NCBI GenBank assembly: GCA_023253245.1
Contig: JALRHB010000055.1
Location: 1 to 8,520 of the forward strand
Reading direction: 5' to 3'
From: Polynucleobacter sp.
GTDB lineage: Bacteria; Pseudomonadota; Gammaproteobacteria; Burkholderiales; Burkholderiaceae
DNA length: 8,520 bases
How positions within the stretch are numbered: position 1 is the first letter of the stretch; every line of letters starts with the position of its first letter. Below the pieces are notes generated by a model. The model worked only from the letters and a program-made list of their open reading frames with translations, made no database searches and had not been told where the DNA came from. Shown piece by piece: positions 1-5,150 of this stretch. The position numbers and the translations under genes are program-made.

Positions 1-134
1 ATCGTTACAAGGAAGATGCTGTAACTATTCGTTTTACGATTCAGGTTTCTGATCGCTTCCACCTCTCTAGGGTCATGCGTAGCTTGCGCGCCAACCCGGA
101 TGTGATGCGCGTTACGCGCACCAGGACTAACTGA
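1..134 (+). CDS. spoT: SpoT/Rel-type bifunctional (p)ppGpp synthetase/hydrolase, C-terminal fragment
   Basis: Only the last 43 residues are in the window (reading frame from base 3), ending at TGA 132-134; the rest lies upstream. The visible peptide contains RFHLSRVMRSLRANPDVMRV followed by TRTRTN, the usual end of the C-terminal ACT regulatory domain of RelA/SpoT proteins. The NPDVMRVTR stretch resembles the tail of E. coli SpoT (MPDVIKVTR) more than that of RelA. The full enzyme makes and degrades the stringent-response alarmone (p)ppGpp in the cytoplasm, and the ACT domain senses or transmits starvation signals. The neighbouring greB and Arg tRNA agree with the spoT-greB order I recall from Burkholderiales. 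Whether this copy is bifunctional cannot be judged because the catalytic domains are outside the window. Confidence 0.85.
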   Translation, partial: RYKEDAVTIRFTIQVSDRFHLSRVMRSLRANPDVMRVTRTRTN

Positions 135-141
135 TTTTCAT

Positions 142-642
142 CTACAGGTATTGAACCTCCAGAATTTCAATTTCAGTGGGGCCAGTAGGGGTTTGGATTC
201 TGACGCAATCACCTAGGCGAGCCTTAATGAGGGCTTTTGCAATCGGGGAAACCCAGCTGACGTGACCTTTATCTAAATCAACTTCATCTACCCCGACTAT
301 GGTGATGGTGGTTTGCTGGCCTTCCTGGGGCCCCTCAAGATGGATGTAGGTAACCGTGGCCCCAAAAAAGATCTGTTCAGCATCTGCACCTGCCGTTTTG
401 CGGGCTTGATTATCGACAATCACGGCAAATTCTAGGCGTTTATTAAGAAAGCGAATGCGCCGATCGATCTCTCTAAGACGCCTTTTTCCGTAGATGTAGT
501 CCCCATTTTCTGATCGATCGCCATTAGATGCTGCCCAGTGCACAACCCTGACAACCTCAGGCCGATCATGGTTCAGGAGCTGTAAGAGCTCATTTTTGAT
601 GCGCTCATGACCAGCGGGTGTGATGTAGTTCTTCTCTTCCAT
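142..642 (-). CDS. greB: Transcription elongation factor GreB
   Basis: The protein has 166 residues, a normal length for GreB. GreB enters the secondary channel of RNA polymerase and stimulates cleavage of backtracked RNA. The N-terminal coiled-coil hairpin spans about residues 1-75 and carries the GDRSEN tip, with acidic residues D42 and E45 matching D41 and E44 of E. coli GreB, which support the catalytic magnesium. The GreB-typical basic stretch YGKRRLREIDRRIRFL follows at 51-66. The C-terminal FKBP-like domain runs from about 82 to 166 (IFFGATV, VSPIAKALIKARLGD, TPTGP). I chose ATG at 642 because the longer open frame would run back through the tRNA gene and its extra 32 residues are unlike GreB. 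No Shine-Dalgarno sequence precedes this ATG. The gene is divergent from the tRNA and convergent with spoT, with 7 bp between the stop codons. Confidence 0.97.
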   Translation of the reverse strand: MEEKNYITPAGHERIKNELLQLLNHDRPEVVRVVHWAASNGDRSENGDYIYGKRRLREIDRRIRFLNKRLEFAVIVDNQARKTAGADAEQIFFGATVTYIHLEGPQEGQQTTITIVGVDEVDLDKGHVSWVSPIAKALIKARLGDCVRIQTPTGPTEIEILEVQYL

Positions 643-644
643 GG

Positions 645-654
645 CATAATTATG
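645..654. promoter_or_regulatory. Palindromic -10 element shared by tRNA-Arg and greB (candidate bidirectional promoter)
   Basis: The 18-bp gap between greB and the tRNA contains CATAATTATG, a perfect 10-bp palindrome. Read on the plus strand, CATAAT (645-650) matches 5 of 6 positions of the sigma-70 -10 box TATAAT and would start transcription near 657, a few bases before the tRNA. Read on the minus strand, the same hexamer (654-649) would start transcription near 642, the greB ATG. Matching -35 boxes are weak on both sides: about 622-627 (GATGTA, inside greB) for the tRNA, and about 672-677 (AGCTGA on the minus strand, inside the tRNA) for greB. The palindrome is seen directly; its promoter role is inferred. 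Confidence 0.45.
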
Positions 655-660
655 GCTGTT

Positions 661-737
661 GCGGCTGTAGCTCAGCTGGATAGAGTACTTGGCTACGAAC
701 CAAGGGGTCGTGGGTTCAATTCCTGCCAGCCGCACCA
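661..737 (+). tRNA. tRNA-Arg (anticodon ACG)
   Basis: A complete 77-nt cloverleaf can be folded by eye. The acceptor stem is GCGGCTG/CAGCCGC; the D arm is GCTC-AGCTGGATA-GAGT. The anticodon stem CTTGG/CCAAG closes the loop CTACGAA with anticodon ACG at 695-697. The variable loop is GGGTC. The T arm is GTGGG-TTCAATT-CCTGC, where two pairs are G-T wobbles. The discriminator base is A and the 3' CCA is encoded (735-737). Overall it closely resembles E. coli tRNA-Arg(ACG). The wobble A34 is normally deaminated to inosine by TadA, so this tRNA should read CGU, CGC and CGA. Confidence 0.98.
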
Positions 738-746
738 TTCTTTACA

Positions 747-781
747 GGGCCTAGTTCTTAAACTAGGCCCTTTGCTTTTTT
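747..781 (+). terminator. Intrinsic terminator of tRNA-Arg
   Basis: A perfect 10-bp stem, GGGCCTAGTT (747-756) and AACTAGGCCC (761-770), encloses the loop CTTA and is followed by TTTGCTTTTTT (771-781). It lies 9 bases after the tRNA CCA end. The other strand has no U tract after the stem, so it should act only on plus-strand transcription and insulate the downstream transport operon from the tRNA promoter. Confidence 0.92.
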
Positions 782-809
782 GAGCAGGTATACGGACATC
801 CCTTATAGT
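780..809 (+). promoter_or_regulatory. Candidate sigma-70 promoter of the STAS-MlaE operon
   Basis: TTGAGC (780-785, 4 of 6 against TTGACA) and TATAGT (804-809, 5 of 6 against TATAAT) are separated by 18 bp. The -35 box begins inside the last Ts of the tRNA terminator. A start site 7 bases after the -10 box falls at 816, the A of the proposed ATG, so the message would be leaderless or nearly so. The boxes are seen in sequence; promoter activity is inferred. Confidence 0.45.
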
Positions 810-815
810 TTGGCT

Positions 816-1988
816 ATGAGCATTTCTGATTCCACTTCATCCTCTGCGCTATTGCCCGTGGCGACCTGGTCTCAAGTTGATCAGAACCATGCCCAAATTT
901 CCTTAAGTGGTGCGGTTAATGTTTATTCTCTTGCTGGAGTGTGGACACAAATTAGCGAACAGCAGGCAGCCTGGTTAAAGCAGGGTGGGGGTAAAGGGCA
1001 ACTTCTGACGTTCGACGCATCTCGTGTCAGCTCCCTAGATGGTTCAGCATTTGCATTTTTGATTGATATTGAAGAGGCCCAGCAAAAAGGGGGCGGTGAT
1101 TTTGAAATTGTTGGCTTGGATCCGAAGTATCAGCCGCTATTGCATGAGTTTGACCCCATTAGCAATCTCTTTCCAGTTCCCGCTCCAAAGCCAAAGACCA
1201 GTTTTGTAGTGAGTACTGGCAAGGCAACTCAAACTCTATTTGATGATGTGCGAGGTTTAATTACTTTTACGGGCCATCTTGCAGCCGATTTGGCATGGTC
1301 TATTCGTCACATCAATCAAGTGCGTTGGGGTGATTTTGTTAATGCTGCTGTTCAGGCCGGTATTGCAGCCTTGCCAATTGTTGGTTTGGTGGCCTTTCTG
1401 ATTGGCGTCATTCTGTCTTTTCAGGCGGCAATCGGCATGGAGCAGTTTGGTGCAGTTTCTTTTGTGGGTCCATTGGCTGCTTTGGGAATTGTCCGAGAGA
1501 TGGGGCCATTAATTACTGCAATACTCTTAGCTGGGCGATCATCAGCTGCTTTTGCTGCTGAGATTGGCACCATGACTGTCAATAGCGAAGTTGATGCTTT
1601 GATTACAGGGGGACTTAGTCCAGTCCGGTTTTTAGTGGTACCTAGGGTGCTAGCTGGTATTTTGGTGATGCCAATACTGACCTTGTATGCCGATATTGTG
1701 AGCATCTTTTCCTCTATGTTGACCATGCAAATTTATGGCATTCCCTTTATTAATTTTTACAACGGCATGTTGGCCGCTGTAGATATTGAGGATATTTTGT
1801 CTGGTCTGCTTAAGGCTACTTTATTTGGGGTGGTGATTTCTGCTGTTGGTTGCTTGCGCGGCATGCAAACGGGTACCGGCGCTGCCGCTGTAGGTATCTC
1901 AGCTACCCGCGCAGTGGTCAGTAGCATCGTCATGATTGTTTTGGTTGATGGCATCTTTGCCTATATCTCTTATAGGACTGGTTTCTGA
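816..1988 (+). CDS. STAS-MlaE fusion: ABC lipid transporter permease
   Basis: This 390-residue protein joins two parts that are separate in E. coli (MlaB and MlaE). Residues about 20-120 form a STAS-like domain with the core DASRVSSLDGSAFAFLID at 67-84. Residues about 150-390 form an MlaE-family permease with the family signature REMGPLITAILLAGR (227-241) and AAEIGTMTVNSEVDAL (247-262), then several hydrophobic segments. MlaE-type permeases sit in the inner membrane, pair with an MlaF-type ATPase and hold a hexamer of MCE protein, moving phospholipid or related lipids between membranes. Fusion of the STAS part should fix its stoichiometry with the permease. I chose ATG 816; an in-frame TTG at 780 would overlap the tRNA terminator. 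No Shine-Dalgarno sequence precedes 816. The stop overlaps the next start by one base (TGATG). This is probably not the orthologue of classical mlaE, so I give no symbol. Confidence 0.93.
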   Translation: MSISDSTSSSALLPVATWSQVDQNHAQISLSGAVNVYSLAGVWTQISEQQAAWLKQGGGKGQLLTFDASRVSSLDGSAFAFLIDIEEAQQKGGGDFEIVGLDPKYQPLLHEFDPISNLFPVPAPKPKTSFVVSTGKATQTLFDDVRGLITFTGHLAADLAWSIRHINQVRWGDFVNAAVQAGIAALPIVGLVAFLIGVILSFQAAIGMEQFGAVSFVGPLAALGIVREMGPLITAILLAGRSSAAFAAEIGTMTVNSEVDALITGGLSPVRFLVVPRVLAGILVMPILTLYADIVSIFSSMLTMQIYGIPFINFYNGMLAAVDIEDILSGLLKATLFGVVISAVGCLRGMQTGTGAAAVGISATRAVVSSIVMIVLVDGIFAYISYRTGF

Positions 1989-2755
1989 TGGCAAACCCAA
2001 GTACTGCAATCGATGTGCAAAATTTGACTGTAGGCTATGGGTCAAAGGTATTGCTACAAAATCTGAACTTTTCTGTCCAAAATGGAGAGATTTTTGTAAT
2101 TTTAGGGGGCTCCGGTTGCGGTAAATCGAGTTTGCTCAAAAATCTCTTTGGTCTGTATCAACCATTGGCTGGAGATGTATTGATAGAGGGGCAGAATATT
2201 ACAACCGCTCAAGGTGCTGAGCGTCAAAAAATAATGACTAGCTTTGGGGTAATGTATCAGCAAGGCGCCTTATTCGGGTCTATGAATTTGCTTGATAACG
2301 TTACACTTTTTATGGAGGAGTACACGCAGCTAACAAAACCACAAATGGATTTGTTAGCCCGTTGTAAATTGGATCTGGTTGGTTTGCTCCCTTATGAGTC
2401 CTACATGCCAAGTGAAATTAGTGGCGGTATGCAAAAGCGTGCAGCGATTGCAAGGGCAATGGCGCTGGACCCCAAGATATTGTTCTTAGATGAACCTTCT
2501 GCTGGATTGGATCCTATCACTTCAGCTGATTTGGACAGCACTATTCTGGACCTCTCCAAAAATTTAGGCTTTACCTTTGTTATCGTTTCACATGAATTAG
2601 CGAGTATCTACTCGATTGCCGATAAGGTCATCATGTTGGATAAGGATGCTAAAGGCATCATTGCCGAAGGTGATCCAAAAGTATTGCGCGATACAAGCAA
2701 AGATCCTCGAGTACATCAATTCTTTAATCGTATTATGAGTAAGGACGCAGCATGA
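1988..2755 (+). CDS. MlaF-type ABC transporter ATP-binding protein
   Basis: At 255 residues this is a normal length for an MlaF-family ATPase, and every motif of an active nucleotide-binding domain is present: Walker A GGSGCGKSS (40-48), Q-loop glutamine in YQQGALF (90-96), signature ISGGMQKR (144-151), Walker B ILFLDEP (164-170), D-loop SAGLD (171-175) and switch histidine H202. The ISGGMQKRAAIARA form is typical of MlaF and plant TGD3 relatives. It should bind the cytoplasmic face of the preceding permease and power lipid movement by ATP hydrolysis. The start ATG overlaps the permease stop (TGATG), with AGGA at 1974-1977 as a possible ribosome site, so the two are likely translationally coupled. 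The stop overlaps the MCE gene by 4 bases (ATGA). Confidence 0.96.
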   Translation: MANPSTAIDVQNLTVGYGSKVLLQNLNFSVQNGEIFVILGGSGCGKSSLLKNLFGLYQPLAGDVLIEGQNITTAQGAERQKIMTSFGVMYQQGALFGSMNLLDNVTLFMEEYTQLTKPQMDLLARCKLDLVGLLPYESYMPSEISGGMQKRAAIARAMALDPKILFLDEPSAGLDPITSADLDSTILDLSKNLGFTFVIVSHELASIYSIADKVIMLDKDAKGIIAEGDPKVLRDTSKDPRVHQFFNRIMSKDAA

Positions 2756-3666
2756 GTAATAACACTAACCCCAATTATTTTCGTCTAGGGATATTCGTGC
2801 TGGCAGCCATTGGTGTACTGCTGGCCGTTATTCTCATTTTCGGCTCTGGAAAATTTTTCAAGAAATCTTTCCTCGTTGAGACTTACATCAAGCAATCAGT
2901 TACCGGTTTGGATGCTGGAGCTGCAGTGCGTTTTCGTGGGGTCAAAGTAGGGCAAGTTTCCATGATTGGTTTGACTGGCGATACCTATGAGAAAAATACC
3001 CCTTTACTTGAGCGTCGAGAATACGTCATTGTGCGCATGCAAATTTTTGGTGATGGAGTTGATTCTGAAGATTTTGCCGGTTTGATCAAGAATGGTATGC
3101 GTGCTCGTGTCAAGTCAATGGGTATTACGGGAGTTAACTATGTAGAGCTTGACTTTAGCTCTGACACTGCGGAATACCCACCACTTAAGTATGACTGGAA
3201 GCCTGAATATCCAGTGGTTCCTTCTTTGCCCAATCAAGCGGATGAAATTATTTCTGGAATTCAAAAATTGATCACTGTTTTAAATGGAATGGACGTAAAC
3301 GGGACGCAGAAGAAATTTGACGATCTCTTAACTAATCTTAATTTGATTATGGCGGGTGATGGCAAGGATAATTCTGGATTAGTAAACTCCGTTAAAGACT
3401 TAAATATCTTGTTATCTCGTATTGCCAAGGTCACCGATAAGGGTGAGCTTGAAGTGTTGATCAATCAATTGGTTGCGACTATGGTGTCATTGCGCCAAAC
3501 TGTTAGCAGCGTGCAGGGTGATACCACCGCAAGCATGGAAAATATTCGCCAGGCTACTGAAAATCTCAATGAGTTTGCCCGCATTGCTAGCCAGTCCCCT
3601 TCAACCTTAATTTGGGGTGAGCCACCTCCAAAAATTATCCCTCCAATGAATGGAGCCCAAAAATGA
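2752..3666 (+). CDS. MlaD-family MCE protein (single MCE domain, long helical tail)
   Basis: The 304-residue protein begins with one membrane anchor (about 11-31). A single MCE domain follows (about 39-137) with the family hallmarks VTGLDAGAAVRFRGVKVGQV (50-69) and MGITGVNYVELDF (123-135). Residues about 160-280 look helical, with heptad-like leucine and isoleucine spacing, and the end is proline-rich (GEPPPKIIPP, 289-298). MCE proteins form hexameric rings in the periplasm with a central lipid channel. E. coli MlaD has 183 residues, so the extra C-terminal part could form a needle-like helical barrel reaching toward the outer membrane, as seen in other MCE proteins; that is inference. A good ribosome site, AAGGA (2741-2745), lies 6 bases before the ATG. 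The start overlaps the ATPase gene and the stop overlaps the lipoprotein gene, each by 4 bases (ATGA). Confidence 0.95.
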   Translation: MSNNTNPNYFRLGIFVLAAIGVLLAVILIFGSGKFFKKSFLVETYIKQSVTGLDAGAAVRFRGVKVGQVSMIGLTGDTYEKNTPLLERREYVIVRMQIFGDGVDSEDFAGLIKNGMRARVKSMGITGVNYVELDFSSDTAEYPPLKYDWKPEYPVVPSLPNQADEIISGIQKLITVLNGMDVNGTQKKFDDLLTNLNLIMAGDGKDNSGLVNSVKDLNILLSRIAKVTDKGELEVLINQLVATMVSLRQTVSSVQGDTTASMENIRQATENLNEFARIASQSPSTLIWGEPPPKIIPPMNGAQK

Positions 3667-4322
3667 GCATTCGAACACTTAGAAAATCCGCTGTTCTCAA
3701 ACCTCTATTTTGTGTCGCTATCGTTGTTGGCCTTGTCGCTTGCTCGCTTCCTCAGCGCCCCGCTGTATCTCCTACTAGTTGGATGGTGGCACCAGAGAGA
3801 ACGGGCGCGCCGAACAAGCCCCGTTCAGACCTATGGCTCAAAATGGGCTCTGTATCCACAACGCCTCCATTTGACGGCAAGTCTTTGGTCTATCGCCTAG
3901 GAGATCAGCGCTATGAAAAGGATTTTTACAACATTTACTCTGCACTTCCCAATGAAATGATTGGTAGCGCTACTCGTCAGTGGATGAATCAGGCTCAAAT
4001 ATTTGCAATGACGGTGGGGCAGGGCAATAGTTTTTTCCCTTACTACACCTTGCAAATTTCTGTAGATGAGTTTTATGGTGATTACCGAGTACGTCCTGAG
4101 GCGGTGGTCACGATGGAATTTTTCTTGACTGTCACGAGCGGGGCAAAAACAAATCCCATCATTGGCAGCAATCGATATAGCAAGCGAGTTCCCTTAAAGG
4201 ACAATACTCCAGCTGCTCTAGCGCTGGGACAACAGCAAGCATTGGCGCAAATTTTGAAGGAATATGAGGCCGCCTTGTATCAATATGCGGCAAATTTGCC
4301 TAAACCTCTCGGAAAGCAATAA
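3663..4322 (+). CDS. PqiC-type ABC transport auxiliary lipoprotein
   Basis: The protein has 219 residues. A basic N-terminus and hydrophobic stretch (about 11-26) lead to the lipobox LVAC, with the lipidated cysteine at residue 27. Serine at +2 is not an inner-membrane retention signal, so sorting to the outer membrane is expected. The mature part, including LVYRLGDQRYEKDFYNIYSA (74-93), fits the ABC_trans_aux family (PF03886; PqiC and relatives), in which this tyrosine-rich strand region is typical. In the E. coli Pqi system the lipoprotein PqiC docks with the MCE protein PqiB near the outer membrane; by analogy this one could cap the MCE tube encoded just upstream. GGAG (3652-3655) lies 7 bases before the ATG, and the ATGA overlap suggests coupling. 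The family call is from motif feel and context, so the exact substrate is unknown. Confidence 0.88.
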   Translation: MSIRTLRKSAVLKPLFCVAIVVGLVACSLPQRPAVSPTSWMVAPERTGAPNKPRSDLWLKMGSVSTTPPFDGKSLVYRLGDQRYEKDFYNIYSALPNEMIGSATRQWMNQAQIFAMTVGQGNSFFPYYTLQISVDEFYGDYRVRPEAVVTMEFFLTVTSGAKTNPIIGSNRYSKRVPLKDNTPAALALGQQQALAQILKEYEAALYQYAANLPKPLGKQ

Positions 4323-4350
4323 TTAATAAAATAAGTCATCATTGCAATTT

Positions 4351-4357
4351 GGAGGAG
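4351..4357 (+). promoter_or_regulatory. Strong ribosome binding site of the SDR gene
   Basis: GGAGGAG lies 2-4 bases before ATG 4360 and is the best Shine-Dalgarno match in the window. It decides the start: an in-frame TTG at 4342 would place this site inside the coding region. It also suggests that the SDR gene is translated independently of the four overlapping genes before it. Confidence 0.85.
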
Positions 4358-4359
4358 AT

Positions 4360-5145
4360 ATGAATTTAGGTCTAAATGGAAAAGTCGCCTTGGTGATGGC
4401 TTCAAGTCGTGGCTTGGGTCAAGCAATGGCAGTTTCTTTGGCTCGTGAGGGCGTTAATGTAGCGGTAACTGGTCGTAATGCTGCTGGATTGCAAAAGTCG
4501 GTTGAGTTGATTGAGGCTGCTGGTGGCAAAGCCTTAGCATTGAGCTGGGATTTATCCGACCTCACAGTAATCGATAGCATGGTCTCACAAGTAGAAAAAC
4601 AATTAGGGCCAATTGATATTCTGATCAACAACACTGGCGGACCACCTCCAACTCCAGCTGCTGGACAAGATCCTGCTTTATGGCAAAAAAGCTTCAATGA
4701 CATGATTCTTTCTTTGATTGCAATCACAGATCGAGTTTTGCCGGGTATGCGTCAGCGTAAATGGGGCCGTATTATCACTAGCACCACTTCTGGGGCGATT
4801 TCGCCGATCAAGAATCTTGCCATCTCGAACACTTTGCGTGCGGCTCTATTGGCTTGGTCAAAAACCTTATCTGCCGAAGTGGCGCAAGATGGAGTGACAG
4901 TCAACATCATCATGCCTGGACGTGTTGCAACAGACCGTTTGCGTGAACTGGATGAAGCGCGGGCTAAACGTGAAAATTTGAGCTATGAGGCCGTTGTTCA
5001 ACTTAGTTTGCAACAAATTCCCATGAGGCGTTATGGCGACCCTCAGGAGTACGGTGATACCGCTGCATTTCTAGCAAGTCAGAATGCCTCTTTCATCACG
5101 GGATCGGTCATCCGTGTTGATGGTGGTCAGATACCAGCTGTTTAA
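4360..5145 (+). CDS. Short-chain dehydrogenase/reductase-like protein with degenerate active site
   Basis: The 261-residue protein has the length and Rossmann layout of a classical SDR, related to 3-oxoacyl-ACP reductases. The cofactor-binding turn reads ASSRGLG (14-20) instead of TGxxxGxG, and R39 after the second strand suggests NADP(H) preference. NNTGG (90-94) replaces NNAG, followed by a triple proline. The catalytic serine region STTS (141-144) is present, but the YSASKAAL-like helix reads SNTLRAAL (156-163), so the catalytic Tyr is Ser and the Lys is Arg. The C-terminal part is normal (PGRVATD 186-192, FITGSVIRVDGG 245-256). It resembles the BKR-like SDR subgroup known to depart from the catalytic tetrad. 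It could have altered chemistry or be a nucleotide-binding non-enzyme; the substrate is unknown. It follows the lipoprotein gene after 37 bp and precedes the FtsX-like gene by 5 bp. Confidence 0.93.
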   Translation: MNLGLNGKVALVMASSRGLGQAMAVSLAREGVNVAVTGRNAAGLQKSVELIEAAGGKALALSWDLSDLTVIDSMVSQVEKQLGPIDILINNTGGPPPTPAAGQDPALWQKSFNDMILSLIAITDRVLPGMRQRKWGRIITSTTSGAISPIKNLAISNTLRAALLAWSKTLSAEVAQDGVTVNIIMPGRVATDRLRELDEARAKRENLSYEAVVQLSLQQIPMRRYGDPQEYGDTAAFLASQNASFITGSVIRVDGGQIPAV

Positions 5146-5150
5146 TCCTG

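Noticed and set aside
106..120. GC-rich hairpin TGCGCG-TTA-CGCGCA as a terminator
   Set aside because: It lies inside the spoT coding region and has no adjacent U tract on either strand; the codons encode the conserved ACT-domain end.
661..737. tRNA-Arg as an integration site of a genomic island
   Set aside because: No integrase gene and no second copy of the tRNA 3' end were seen in the window; the genes downstream look native in composition.
643..738. N-terminal extension of greB by 32 codons through the tRNA gene on the minus strand
   Set aside because: These codons are the antisense of the tRNA cloverleaf and give residues unlike any GreB N-terminus; the ATG at 642 gives the normal 166-residue protein.
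780..815. TTG start at 780 for the STAS-MlaE gene
   Set aside because: It overlaps the T tract of the tRNA terminator and has no ribosome site; ATG 816 is more plausible.
1421..1954. Open frames on the minus strand inside the permease gene, and similar ones inside the other genes
   Set aside because: They are antisense shadows with low-complexity composition, no ribosome sites and no recognisable family; the plus-strand genes are clear.
4342..4359. TTG start at 4342 for the SDR gene
   Set aside because: The strong GGAGGAG at 4351-4357 would then be inside the gene, and the Rossmann fold starts a few residues after ATG 4360.
4323..4359. AT-rich gap as an internal promoter of the SDR gene
   Set aside because: TAAAAT (4327-4332) could be a -10 box, but no -35 match is found at a usable distance.
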